A DNA stretch of 34,627 nucleotides from Verrucomicrobiota bacterium (lineage in GTDB: Bacteria; Verrucomicrobiota; Verrucomicrobiia; Chthoniobacterales; UBA10450): assembly GCA_003218945.1 (NCBI GenBank), contig QHPE01000154.1, positions 1-34,627 on the forward strand. Direction: 5' to 3'. Shown here one piece after another: positions 1-9,197 of the stretch. Below the pieces are notes generated by a model, which worked only from the letters and a program-made list of their open reading frames with translations, did not search any database and was not told the DNA's origin. Positions within the stretch are counted from its first letter, which is position 1. Each line of letters starts with the position of its first letter. A program made the translations under genes and the position numbers.

Positions 1-1017
1 CATTTAAAGTACCCACTCTTTGCCGATGGAAGTATTCTGGGTTTGAACAATCCGCCCGCGGTCGCGGAAAGGAAGGCAAAGAAACAGGCTCTTGCATGGA
101 CCGTCAATCTGACACGTGAGGTAGTAATCTACCGTATCACCGATGAGTTTGTCTCGACTGTTTCGGCGCGAAACCGAATGGGGTTAGCGGAACGCAGGGC
201 AAAGCTGCTCGATCAGTCAGTCAGTATCATCGAGGAACAGCAGAAGCAGGGACTGAAGCTACCGATCGACATCAAGGTTGCAAAGGAACAGTTCAGCGCA
301 GGGCAGACTCTTCTGAAGCTTCTTCGGGAGCAATCCGTGGCAGGGTCGCTGGCGCTGTCAAAAACTCTTGGCGTGGCCTCTTCGTCCAACCTTTCCTTAT
401 CGAACACGCTCCCTGATGCACCTGATCCGCCACCGACCACCGAGCAGTTGATTGGCGCATGCCTCAACCACCATCCATCGCTTGAGAAACAGCGAGCCGT
501 TATCGAACAAGCGAAGCAGGAGTACCGGCTCGAACGATTCCGTTTGTATCCGTCAGTTTACCTGGATGGCTCAGCTAGCTATATCGACGATTTTAGTGGT
601 GTTTCTAACAGTGAAAGCTTCTTTAGCGGCGCGATTGCCGTCAACGTACCCATTTTCGACTTCGGGGCGCAGCTGGCTACCACCCGATCGAAGTTGATGA
701 CATATAAAGCCGAACAGGCCAGACTTTTCTCAACAGCCGATAACGTCAACTTCGAGGTCCTCAAGGTCTACCAGACGATCTACACCCTAACTCACAACAT
801 CCTGGGCCTTCAAGGAGACGTCGCTAAGGCTCAGAGGGATGTGCAAGTAATCCAGGCTCAGCAGCAGCAGGGTATTGCTGAGCCGCTAATCGCGATTGAA
901 AAGGAGCTGCATCTCATCGCTAAGCAAGATGAGCTAGAGGGGATCCAAGCGCGACGCCTCACCTACTACGCGCGCCTCCAAAGAGCAGCCGGTGGCGCGT
1001 GGAAGTGGATTCCATGA
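1..1017 (+). CDS. TolC-family outer membrane efflux protein, 5' end cut by window edge
   Basis: The reading frame is open from the first base of the window, so the N-terminus lies outside; a TTG at 43 is an internal codon rather than a convincing start. The visible 339 residues show the TolC/OEP pattern: long heptad-rich helices (about residues 60-120 and 235-330), a hinge with PTTEQLIGACLNHHPSLEKQ that begins the second repeat, and an outer-membrane beta strand segment with YPSVYLDGSAS followed by NVPIFDFG. The family forms trimeric channels across the outer membrane and periplasm for export of small molecules or polysaccharide. The stop overlaps the start of the flippase gene (ATGA), so the two are translationally coupled. 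Product class is firm; the cargo is not known. Confidence 0.85.
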   Translation, partial: HLKYPLFADGSILGLNNPPAVAERKAKKQALAWTVNLTREVVIYRITDEFVSTVSARNRMGLAERRAKLLDQSVSIIEEQQKQGLKLPIDIKVAKEQFSAGQTLLKLLREQSVAGSLALSKTLGVASSSNLSLSNTLPDAPDPPPTTEQLIGACLNHHPSLEKQRAVIEQAKQEYRLERFRLYPSVYLDGSASYIDDFSGVSNSESFFSGAIAVNVPIFDFGAQLATTRSKLMTYKAEQARLFSTADNVNFEVLKVYQTIYTLTHNILGLQGDVAKAQRDVQVIQAQQQQGIAEPLIAIEKELHLIAKQDELEGIQARRLTYYARLQRAAGGAWKWIP

Positions 1018-2495
1018 AGCAGTCGCAGCGGATCGTCAAAAACGCCGTTTTCGGAATCGGAGCCAGCCTCATAGGGGGTTTGGTCTATCTGGCTACCGTC
1101 CTGACTATCGCTCGCATGGTCAGCGTTGTCGAATTCGGTAAATATTCCTTCGTTCTCGCGTTTGCCATGTTCTTCCAGCTCCTCGCCGATGCTGGTTTGC
1201 CGCGCATGTTGATCCGGGAAATCGCCAAAGATCCCGAAAGCCTCGTGCCGCTGGTTGGTGCCGGGGCGTCGCTTATTTGGGTCGTATCAGTGGCAGTGGT
1301 TCTTCTCATCGGGTTGATCGTTCCATTCCTGCATTTCGGCACGGATGTAAAGATAGCCATCCTGGTTATGACGATGGCAACAATGGCCACCTTCCACTCC
1401 GCCGGCTATAGCGCCGTGCTCCGCGCCTTTGAAGATAATGAACTAAACAACCTCGGGTTTGTCCTACATAAGGTTCTTCTCCTCGGCTTGATTGTCGTGA
1501 TGATAAAGTTGAAGATGGGATTGATCGGCTTCGTCACTGCGCATCTTGTGTCGAACGTATTTCTCTGGAATTTTTATCATATTGTGGTCTCACGCCTTTA
1601 CGCACGCATTCCACTGCGTATTGATGTGTCGGTGTGGAAATCCCTCTTGGCTGCCGGACTGCCGATGGGCGGCGGGGTCATGCTTCGTCAACTCGCGCTT
1701 CAACTTGACATCCTTATCCTTACATGGATGACAAACTTAACGACGGTCGGCTTATTTAGTGGCCCTTATAGGATCAGCATGGCTCTGCGGACGATCCCGC
1801 AGAACCTTGCACTCCCACTGTATCCTCTTTACTCACGCACCGCACACGTGTCACCGGAACGCTTTAAGGAGGCTTACCAGTGGAGCATGAAGTTTTTCGC
1901 GCTTATCAGTATTCCCCTTGCCGCTTTTTTTATCGCGTGGTCGAAACCGATCCTTCGCCTGGCCCTGGGCGCTAAGTTTTTGCCCGCACTTCCCGCGATG
2001 CAGCTTCTCGGGCTTGGGCTGGTACCATTCTTTCTCTCAACTTTGTTTCAGTATCTTTTCGCAGCGCTCGACGAACAGAGGCGCTTTCTAGTCAGCACTT
2101 GTATAGGCTCAGCTTTGCGTATTCTCCTCCTGGTCATTCTCATACCCAGATTTGGGTTTGCTGGACCTGCCCTGGCATTCGTCTGCGCTGAAACCGTGAT
2201 TGTTGGAATTTGGATCTTTCAACTCAAGCGGCTCGGTTTTCCGGCGAACCTAGGCAATGTCATCTGGCGTCCGCTCGCGGGGGGATGCGCGATGACAGTT
2301 GTGCTTTTCGTTGGGAGCGAGGGAACGCTTGTCTGGCAGATTGCGGCAGCGGTTGTTTCGATAATTGTCTATGCCCTTGTTCTGTTAGCGCTTAAGACGT
2401 TTTCGGTGGAGGAGATACATCACGCGCGAGAAGGCATTGCGTTTGTCTCTCCCTTTATCGAGTCTTGGGTGAAGAAACTTAAACGCAACACATGA
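1014..2495 (+). CDS. Wzx-like polysaccharide flippase (MOP superfamily)
   Basis: 493 residues with about 12-14 hydrophobic helices spread over the whole length. The N-terminus (KNAVFGIGASLIGGLVYL, then VEFGKYSFVLAF and LADAGLPRMLIREIA) is the usual opening of Wzx/RfbX-type transporters, which flip undecaprenyl-linked oligosaccharides to the periplasmic face of the inner membrane. I prefer the ATG at 1014 over the GTG at 999 because it makes the 4-bp ATGA overlap with the preceding stop and begins at the family's normal N-terminus. Its 3' end overlaps the next gene in the same way. The neighbours (TolC-type channel, GT39-type enzyme) support a role in exopolysaccharide or glycolipid export. 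Confidence 0.85.
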   Translation: MKQSQRIVKNAVFGIGASLIGGLVYLATVLTIARMVSVVEFGKYSFVLAFAMFFQLLADAGLPRMLIREIAKDPESLVPLVGAGASLIWVVSVAVVLLIGLIVPFLHFGTDVKIAILVMTMATMATFHSAGYSAVLRAFEDNELNNLGFVLHKVLLLGLIVVMIKLKMGLIGFVTAHLVSNVFLWNFYHIVVSRLYARIPLRIDVSVWKSLLAAGLPMGGGVMLRQLALQLDILILTWMTNLTTVGLFSGPYRISMALRTIPQNLALPLYPLYSRTAHVSPERFKEAYQWSMKFFALISIPLAAFFIAWSKPILRLALGAKFLPALPAMQLLGLGLVPFFLSTLFQYLFAALDEQRRFLVSTCIGSALRILLLVILIPRFGFAGPALAFVCAETVIVGIWIFQLKRLGFPANLGNVIWRPLAGGCAMTVVLFVGSEGTLVWQIAAAVVSIIVYALVLLALKTFSVEEIHHAREGIAFVSPFIESWVKKLKRNT

Positions 2496-3880
2496 CGGCT
2501 TCGAATCGCATCGAGACGCCGCCGATGTCGGCGAGGACCCAGGCCGCCGCCGCTTGGATCGCGTTATACTTAAAATGGAAGAAGCGTTTCGAAGCTTGGG
2601 CGAAGTTTTTAGCCAAGTTCTGGGCGACTTGTTGGCTGCTCATCATTGGCAGCTTTCTGATTCTTGGTTCCGCGTTTCTTAAGTGGGTGCAATATCCGCT
2701 GACCTCGAACCTTTCCGGTCTGAAGTTCCCTTTGTTCCATGACTCGGGAGTTATTCCGCATGTTACTCTTCTCTCTTTCGGCGCTCTTGGAGTTGCTGTC
2801 TTGATTGCCGGATTTGTTCTGCGCCGATTTTTTGCTTCGGCGCTCGGCCTGGCCGCAGCCGTCCTCATAACAATGTGTGTGTTGACGCCAGCTCACATTG
2901 CCTTTCAACAGCCGATGATGCTCCGTCATCTGACTGATGAACTCCAGGCGACGCCATGGCGCAAGGTTTTTACGAGGGAATATTTTCCCGCCAATTATGG
3001 TTCTCCTGAAGTGTTCCCGAATCGACTCGTCCTTTACACCGCGAGTGGGCGCTTTCTCGCTGCCTTTTCCTTCCTCCGGCTTGGCTGGACCTGTTTCGCG
3101 CTCGGCTCGTTGTTGATTGCTGTATATGCAATGCGCCGTCTACCGGATGGAAAAATCGCAATTGGCCTGGCGCTGCTCTGTCTTCCCCTCGGCGCGCTCG
3201 TAATCGTAATCACTCCGCCAATAATCGGTCAGCGTTATTTCAACAGTGGTTCGATAGCCAAGGCGCGAGGCCACAATCAAGAGGCAATCGCTGACTACCG
3301 AAAGGCGATGAAATGGGACCCGTGGCATGCGCAGGATATCGGTCTCTACGCCACAATTGGCGACCTTCAGAAGAAGAGTGGTATCGAAAATAACTCACCG
3401 GAGCGACATATTAGCCGAGCGATGGAATTACAACAGGCCAATGAGTACGAGCCAGCGGTCTTTGAGCTTAGCCGTGCGGCCGAAGCGGGCGGCCGGGTCG
3501 GGGCGGCCGCACGACGTGAATCCGCGAAGACTCGCATAGAGCTTGGTCTGGCCCTGTATCAAGCAGGTGGGATCGGGGGGGCAGTAAACAGCTGGCAGCT
3601 CGCGCTCTCTGATGATCCTACGCAGGAGGTCTATGTCCTTCCGTACCTCGCTCGTGGCTACTTTGATCTTGCCCGTTATGAAGCTGCGCTCCAGACAGTC
3701 GATCGCCTGATTCAAATCATAAGGGACCATACCTCGGTGGTGGCCGATGTTTACTCGCTTGGGGGCGATTGTTATGCGAAGCTTGGCCGCGACGATGATG
3801 CCCGCCGCTATTACAATCTTTCGTACGCGAAGGATTGGATCGTGAATTACTGGGCGATAAGCCGGCTGGCCGGCGAATAA
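2492..3880 (+). CDS. Membrane-anchored TPR protein
   Basis: 462 residues. The N-terminal half is hydrophobic with about five membrane segments (roughly residues 45-68, 88-112, 118-136, 188-212, 224-246). The C-terminal part (about 250-460) is soluble and made of degenerate tetratricopeptide units, for example SIAKARGHNQEAIADYRKAM, YEPAVFELSRAAEAGG, and YDLARYEAAL-type helix pairs. No catalytic motif is visible. The start overlaps the flippase stop (ATGA), and the next gene follows after 3 bp, so it is the third gene of the same operon. TPR domains usually hold protein complexes together; a scaffold for an envelope polysaccharide machine is a reasonable guess only. A decayed fragment with the same first membrane helix lies at 21724-21861. 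Confidence 0.7.
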   Translation: MTASNRIETPPMSARTQAAAAWIALYLKWKKRFEAWAKFLAKFWATCWLLIIGSFLILGSAFLKWVQYPLTSNLSGLKFPLFHDSGVIPHVTLLSFGALGVAVLIAGFVLRRFFASALGLAAAVLITMCVLTPAHIAFQQPMMLRHLTDELQATPWRKVFTREYFPANYGSPEVFPNRLVLYTASGRFLAAFSFLRLGWTCFALGSLLIAVYAMRRLPDGKIAIGLALLCLPLGALVIVITPPIIGQRYFNSGSIAKARGHNQEAIADYRKAMKWDPWHAQDIGLYATIGDLQKKSGIENNSPERHISRAMELQQANEYEPAVFELSRAAEAGGRVGAAARRESAKTRIELGLALYQAGGIGGAVNSWQLALSDDPTQEVYVLPYLARGYFDLARYEAALQTVDRLIQIIRDHTSVVADVYSLGGDCYAKLGRDDDARRYYNLSYAKDWIVNYWAISRLAGE

Positions 3881-3883
3881 CGT

Positions 3884-6800
3884 ATGCAAATCCTATCGAC
3901 TTCATCGAAGCATTTATCCTCGCGAGCACAGCGATGGTCATGGGGCCTGGTGTTGGCGTGCGGGCTTATGCTCGGTTATTATGTACAGCAGACCTACTTC
4001 AGTCCAAAGCAGCGCCAGTATCAACTCGATTTCGGCGATGCCCAATGGATCGAACCTGCGGATATTGCGCCGATAGCTTATTTCAGAAAGGAAGTATTTC
4101 TTAGCGTGCCACCCGCTCAGGCGTGGCTGGAAGTTGCAGCAACTGACGACTACGAAGTTATCGTTAACAACCGGTCTGTCGGAAAAGGATCCGGTCTGAA
4201 GACCCGGGTAGCCGGAATCTATGACATCAAAAAGCGTTTGAAGTTCGGAACCAACGTCATAGCGGTTTCGAGTTCGCGCACATCGTACCCGGGCTCGGCG
4301 CAGATTCTCGTTCGCGGATTTATCAAAGAACCGAGTGGCAAGGTAATCTCATTGATATCGGACGAGCATTGGAGAGTCAGCTCCCACAAGGGCATTGTAG
4401 CAGGCTCTGAAGAGTGGACTTCTCCCTTGGTGGACGAACAGCTTTGGCCAAAGGCGCGACGCTCGGCGATTAACGGAGAGTCCGTTCCGATTGCATGGGT
4501 TGACACCAATCCGCTTCTGCTGCAACTGCCCACCTCCGGTTCATGGATTATGGCTGAGAACGCCGGAACCGAGGCCGTCTTCTCGACTTCGATTAACGCC
4601 GAGCATGCCCGGCAGGAGACATGGATTCAGCTGGCAAGTTCGGGAGATGCCGATCTCCTTGTCAACGGACACCTCGTCACGCCTGCAATCCCTTCCTCAT
4701 CTAGCGGGAGAGCGCTTCCGCATCTTGCCGCGCCGTCCTCCTCGCCAAGTCTAAGCCCTGAGGAAACGCAATCGGGCGCTAGCGCCAACGAGGCTCCAGC
4801 CAAAACCACCTCGGCCGCTTCGCCTGCTCAAAAGCCTGAGGAAACGCAAGCGGCCGTCAGCGGTCAAGCGAGCTCTGCTCGCGGTAAGACAAGCACGCCT
4901 CTTTTTGAGCCGCCTGTTCTGTTGGCCTATGACATCAGTTATTGGATAAAAAAAGGCCAAAACACCATTGTTGCGGCGATACGTACTGAACACGGTCCGG
5001 CGACTCTTTTTGCCAATGGTTTTCTCGTCCGCGACGATGGCAGCATAGAGCAATTTGAAACCAACTCAGCCTGGCAGATAGGCGTTCAATTAGCCGGTAA
5101 TCAACCCGCACGGGCTGAGCGGCCTATCGAATTAGGGAAGGATGGGTTGGCGCCTTGGGGATATCTTAAGCAAGATTTAGCAAGTCCAATCGATCACTCT
5201 GACTTCGCGACTTTAGCAAAGTTTTGCATCGTAATTTCGTTAACGGTCATCCTCACAGTGGCTGTTTGGCTCCTGGTATCCGCAATTGCGGCTGATCGAC
5301 GGAGGGAAGCCCTCGCCCGGGCGATGGCTCGCGACGCCCTCTTTCATGGGCCGATCGTGGCGGGTTTGGTTTTGTTAATGCTTCCAAATTATGACCTGCG
5401 ATTTCCAACGAACTGGTCATTTCAGCCAAAATTTGTGATTGCAGCGATCCTAGCCCTGTTAGCTATTCGCTTGCTTCACTTCTGGGCGAACGCGCGGACA
5501 GCGTTTGACTTGAAGAGCCGAATAGGGCAACTGCGGCAGACCGATTTCCGCGCGGCTTTGCCCTATCTGTTACTGGCGGCGATGGTGCTGCTCGGGTTTG
5601 GTCTCCGTTATCAGAACCTCGGTTACATGTCGTTCGATCACGACGAGATGGGCCTGATAAATAAATCGAAAGGAGTCTTTAAGCTTGGTTTTCCGTATGT
5701 CGAGTATGCGGGACAAATCCGCTGGATCACTACCTACGAGTTAGTGGCTTACGCCCAAGCTCTGTCCGCCTTGTTCTTTGGTTATTCGGAGTGGTCAATG
5801 CGATTGCCCAACTGCATCATGGGGACGCTCTCCATCGGGGTCATCGCCTTCATGGGCCGTCGCCTTTTTAACTGGCGTGTCGGACTGTTCGCCGCTTTCA
5901 TTTACGCGTGCATGCCGCTCAACATCCGGTGGGCGCAAAACGCCTTTTACCCGTCGCAATGTCAGTTCCTGACACTGTTGACGATTTGGTTTTTTTATGA
6001 GGCAATCAGAGTTCGCCCACTGCAGCGCCGGTATCTGACCGCCGCAGCGGTCACGTTTTGCCTGACTTATCTTTCATGGGAGGGGACTGGATTTCTCCTA
6101 CCCGCCGTTTTCATTGCACTAATGGTTGTTCGCCCCTTTGAATGGTGGTGGTTAAAAGAGTTTCATCTCTACCGTTGCCTCTTTTTCATGGCTGCTGTGG
6201 TCGTCGCTCAGTACTGCTCCCGAACAATCGCGGGCGACCCATATCTCATGGTAGGCTCAGGGCTTTCGAATGTTGCCGGTCCGTCGCTGTTCTTCCTGAC
6301 GCCCGCCTACACTCCAGAATTTTACATTGATAAGTTATGGCTGTCCGAAAATCAGGTCTTCTTCACGATCATGATTTTCCTCGGGCTTCCGTTCTGCTGG
6401 GCCAAGCGTGGATTTCGTTATGTTCTAACGGTACTTTTTGTGCTGTGGTTTCTCCATACGAACTTCCTCGCCGCTTTGTCTCCACGCTATTGTTACTATT
6501 ATCAGCCGCTTGTGATACTTGCAGGCAGCGCCGCTGCGATTACTCTTTATGATCGCCTTGTTTCTCTCGCTCATCGCGCGGGTGACGCGACTGTTGCTCG
6601 GGTTGCTGCGCATGCCACCGGTCTGGCGGTGTTGACTCTGCTCTTCCTGCAAAGCAATGAAGCCGTCATGAAGGAGTACGCCCTTTCCAGCAAAGGCGAT
6701 GAACCGACACTTATGACCCGCATGAATACGTACCGGTACGACTATCGCGGCGCAGCAGACTACGTAAAAAGCCACTTCCGGCCGGGGGACCGGATTATTC

Positions 6801-7153
6801 CAGGCATCCCACACGTTTTCGCTTGGTACGCGGGAATGTCCGGGGATTATTCAATGGATACTCTCCTCGGGACGAAAACCGGGTACGATCAATTACTCGC
6901 GGAGCCTAGATTCGTCGACAAGTTCGCCGGCTTACCGGTGGTGCGAAATATCACTGAGCTGCGGGAGGTCATTTCTCCGGCACATCGCACTTGGGTTGTT
7001 TTTGCGCCTTACGCCAACTTCGAAAAGTTGGAGAGCCCGGCTGTGCTGGATTATCTCCACCAAACTGGCAGGATCGAATTTGAATCGTATCGGGCAAAAG
7101 TCATGTTGGTTGAACGCTCAACCCAGCAGAAGGGTATCGCCAAAACCCCTTAG
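3884..7153 (+). CDS. Large GT39/PMT-like integral membrane glycosyltransferase with periplasmic N-terminal domain
   Basis: 1089 residues. A first membrane helix (about 18-36) is followed by a soluble region with beta-sandwich character (about 50-450), interrupted at about 265-345 by a Ser/Ala/Pro/Glu-rich linker. A helix near 445-470 leads into the multi-pass part (about 480-930). That part carries YMSFDHDEMG (near residue 585) in the first large loop, the acidic Asp/Glu site of GT39/ArnT-like GT-C enzymes, followed by WSMRLPNCIMGTLSIGV and LNIRWAQNAFYPSQ, both family hallmarks. Such enzymes move a sugar from a polyprenyl-phosphate donor on the periplasmic side. The C-terminal 150 residues are soluble. 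The linker contains a duplicated PEETQ unit. Last gene of the operon; it converges on the next gene with only 2 bp between stops. Confidence 0.8.
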   Translation: MQILSTSSKHLSSRAQRWSWGLVLACGLMLGYYVQQTYFSPKQRQYQLDFGDAQWIEPADIAPIAYFRKEVFLSVPPAQAWLEVAATDDYEVIVNNRSVGKGSGLKTRVAGIYDIKKRLKFGTNVIAVSSSRTSYPGSAQILVRGFIKEPSGKVISLISDEHWRVSSHKGIVAGSEEWTSPLVDEQLWPKARRSAINGESVPIAWVDTNPLLLQLPTSGSWIMAENAGTEAVFSTSINAEHARQETWIQLASSGDADLLVNGHLVTPAIPSSSSGRALPHLAAPSSSPSLSPEETQSGASANEAPAKTTSAASPAQKPEETQAAVSGQASSARGKTSTPLFEPPVLLAYDISYWIKKGQNTIVAAIRTEHGPATLFANGFLVRDDGSIEQFETNSAWQIGVQLAGNQPARAERPIELGKDGLAPWGYLKQDLASPIDHSDFATLAKFCIVISLTVILTVAVWLLVSAIAADRRREALARAMARDALFHGPIVAGLVLLMLPNYDLRFPTNWSFQPKFVIAAILALLAIRLLHFWANARTAFDLKSRIGQLRQTDFRAALPYLLLAAMVLLGFGLRYQNLGYMSFDHDEMGLINKSKGVFKLGFPYVEYAGQIRWITTYELVAYAQALSALFFGYSEWSMRLPNCIMGTLSIGVIAFMGRRLFNWRVGLFAAFIYACMPLNIRWAQNAFYPSQCQFLTLLTIWFFYEAIRVRPLQRRYLTAAAVTFCLTYLSWEGTGFLLPAVFIALMVVRPFEWWWLKEFHLYRCLFFMAAVVVAQYCSRTIAGDPYLMVGSGLSNVAGPSLFFLTPAYTPEFYIDKLWLSENQVFFTIMIFLGLPFCWAKRGFRYVLTVLFVLWFLHTNFLAALSPRYCYYYQPLVILAGSAAAITLYDRLVSLAHRAGDATVARVAAHATGLAVLTLLFLQSNEAVMKEYALSSKGDEPTLMTRMNTYRYDYRGAADYVKSHFRPGDRIIPGIPHVFAWYAGMSGDYSMDTLLGTKTGYDQLLAEPRFVDKFAGLPVVRNITELREVISPAHRTWVVFAPYANFEKLESPAVLDYLHQTGRIEFESYRAKVMLVERSTQQKGIAKTP

Positions 7154-7155
7154 AC

Positions 7156-8004
7156 CTAGATACTGGAGTAAGTCCTGTTAAGAGCTTTCCTGCCAGCCGC
7201 ACAGATCGAAAATAGGGCCGAGCTAAGCGGGGTCTGAGTTCTCGCTCGTGCCAATTCTAACTCACGCGTGATCTGGCCCACTTCGGGGGCGTGTGTCTTA
7301 ACAGCAGTCTGAAACAGGTTCGCCGCGCAGTTGTAGAGTGAGATATCAAGCGAGTTTTTCTCTGCAATCAGATCAAGAGTCGATCGCGGAATGTCGGCTT
7401 TCTTCGGCCGGGTACGAGTCACATTGAAACTCGAGTAGCGTTGCAGTTTCCAACCAAAGCGTAGCTTCATCAGAGCCAGGCTTTCTTCAAAACGCTCGAA
7501 CAAGCCAACAACACTAAAATACCGGACCAGATTCTCCTTTGCTTTTTCACAGATCTCGGCTGTGCAAGGCTTGTTATACTCAGCTCCGGCGATGATCTTG
7601 CATTGAACATTCTCTCTCGGCGAGCGTCTGACAAAATCCTCCAAGCTCCAATTCTCACGCTTAAACCTCCAATACAATGGGTGCAGCTTGTAGGTGCGCA
7701 TAAAGTAGAAGGAAGAAATCACGCGGTCGACAGGCTCGCGGACGACAGTAATGTAAGTCGCCGGCTGGGGAAGGATCGCGTGAAGTCCAAACAACATGTG
7801 GCCTTTGAACATCCGCGTTCTTTTCAGTCGTTCCTTGGAGAGGCGCTGCAAGTGCGCCCATGACCATTCGAAGAAAACTGGATCGATCGAGTACATCTGA
7901 AAAAGAGGGTATTCCCATTCAATCAGCCGATTGAGCGTGGAGCCGGCTGCCTTTGGAAGGTGGAGAAAGATGACCGCTTCCGCGGCGCGATCGGCTTGAG
8001 TCAT
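7156..8004 (-). CDS. Sulfotransferase family 2-like protein, copy 1
   Basis: 282 residues. The PAPS-binding elements are both visible: the 5'-phosphosulfate loop FLHLPKAAGSTLNR (about residues 13-26) and the 3'-phosphate motif REPVDRVISSFYF (89-101). A GHMLFGLH segment (68-75) lies between them, as in Sulfotransfer_2 proteins. These enzymes transfer sulfate from PAPS to carbohydrate hydroxyls, so a role in sulfating the glycan made by the neighbouring export operon is plausible. It is last in a minus-strand operon (sulfotransferase 2, alpha/beta hydrolase, glycosidase-like protein, this gene), 9 bp after its neighbour. It is a clear paralogue of the protein at 10145-10969, with shared IEWxY, GHMxxGLH and ENVQCKIIAG/NLQCRLIAG-type segments. 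Confidence 0.85.
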   Translation of the reverse strand: MTQADRAAEAVIFLHLPKAAGSTLNRLIEWEYPLFQMYSIDPVFFEWSWAHLQRLSKERLKRTRMFKGHMLFGLHAILPQPATYITVVREPVDRVISSFYFMRTYKLHPLYWRFKRENWSLEDFVRRSPRENVQCKIIAGAEYNKPCTAEICEKAKENLVRYFSVVGLFERFEESLALMKLRFGWKLQRYSSFNVTRTRPKKADIPRSTLDLIAEKNSLDISLYNCAANLFQTAVKTHAPEVGQITRELELARARTQTPLSSALFSICAAGRKALNRTYSSI

Positions 8005-8013
8005 GGCGGCGCG

Positions 8014-9192
8014 TTACTTGATGAGGGTCTGTGCGGGATTACCCCGATCCGTGCCCTTGGCGCGATAATGATCCTCATCGCGCGCGCGGTATTCACCTTC
8101 AGACATTAGTTTCTTCTTGTAGGCGTCGTAACCGAGTCGCCTTCCTTCCTCCCAGGCCCGGGCCACGGCAGCGGAAGTCTCCACGCTTAAACCATCACCG
8201 TGCCACAGTTCCCAATATTCACCCTCTGCGTGAACCACATTGAGCACAGCCAACTCGATCGAGCCCATTCTCTCACCGCCATTCGCCAGACTGGCAAGAC
8301 TCTGAAAGCCGTGATGAGCGCGATCACGGTACTTTTGTACTAGATCATAGGTCATCATGCCGGTGTCTTCACGGCGGCCTGTGAGCTGACAATTCTGAAT
8401 GCTAAACCGATCCGGGTATTTGCCCAGGCCATACTCTATAACGCGCTCGCAGAACTGTGGAGGCAAGTCTAGCACCTTGGATAAGTGGAGCGATATCTCC
8501 TGCCGCGGAAAGGCTTTCGCCCATACATCGGTGTACTTTTTGTAAACATCGAGGAGCTTCTCTTCGTAGTTTCCCAGCGCTTTCCATTTGGCAAGATCTT
8601 CACGAGTTTTTGGGAGATGCATTTCTGCGCTCAACGAGTTCGCGCACGTAAGCACGACGCTTACACACAAAGGATCGTTGCCGTACCGTTCCCCAAGTTG
8701 TGCGATGACCCGGGAAAATTTCCGCTGATAAATCGGGTCCCACGGGACCGGAATCACCGTCGCCTCTCCAAAATTGGGTCGATGAGGATTCATCACACGA
8801 GATTCAAAAGCCTGAGCGCCCTCGGCATAGACAAAAGCTGGTGTGCTAGCGCCCGGTTTAAAACAGAGCTGATATTTCATGCCGATACCGCGCAGGGCGG
8901 CCACGAAATTATCCAGCGCGGTAAAGTCGAGTTTGCCTGGTTCTTTCTCAACTTGATTCCACGGGATGTGAAGACAGACGCCAGCCAGTTGATGATTTGC
9001 GCGGATACTATTAGTGAAAACGTCTAATTCAGCGCGATCACTGGATACCTTTTGCGTCACCCATAAGCCTGTCCGGATCGAAGGCCCCGCCGGCACGGCG
9101 CACGAAATCGAAGCAGTAGCCGCGATGAGGAAAAGACAGTAGCTCATCCACCAGAGGATGTGCAAACCGCCATACCTCATGTTCCATCTCAT
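8014..9192 (-). CDS. Secreted glycoside-hydrolase-like TIM-barrel protein
   Basis: 392 residues with an N-terminal signal peptide (charged start, hydrophobic stretch about 10-30, cleavage near CAVPAG). The segment PWNQVEKEPGKLDFTALDNF (about 77-96), followed by a strand ending in QLCFKPGAST, matches the beta-2/beta-3 part of GH42/GH5-type barrels, where the sentence WxxxEPxxGxFDFxxLD is typical. A WELWHGDGLS segment lies near 325. I cannot assign the two catalytic carboxylates with certainty, so enzymatic activity is inferred. Alternative start: ATG four codons inside (9180), which still leaves the signal peptide. It sits 5 bp after the alpha/beta hydrolase and is probably an extracytoplasmic glycan-processing enzyme. 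Confidence 0.6.
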   Translation of the reverse strand: MRWNMRYGGLHILWWMSYCLFLIAATASISCAVPAGPSIRTGLWVTQKVSSDRAELDVFTNSIRANHQLAGVCLHIPWNQVEKEPGKLDFTALDNFVAALRGIGMKYQLCFKPGASTPAFVYAEGAQAFESRVMNPHRPNFGEATVIPVPWDPIYQRKFSRVIAQLGERYGNDPLCVSVVLTCANSLSAEMHLPKTREDLAKWKALGNYEEKLLDVYKKYTDVWAKAFPRQEISLHLSKVLDLPPQFCERVIEYGLGKYPDRFSIQNCQLTGRREDTGMMTYDLVQKYRDRAHHGFQSLASLANGGERMGSIELAVLNVVHAEGEYWELWHGDGLSVETSAAVARAWEEGRRLGYDAYKKKLMSEGEYRARDEDHYRAKGTDRGNPAQTLIK

Positions 9193-9197
9193 AGTAA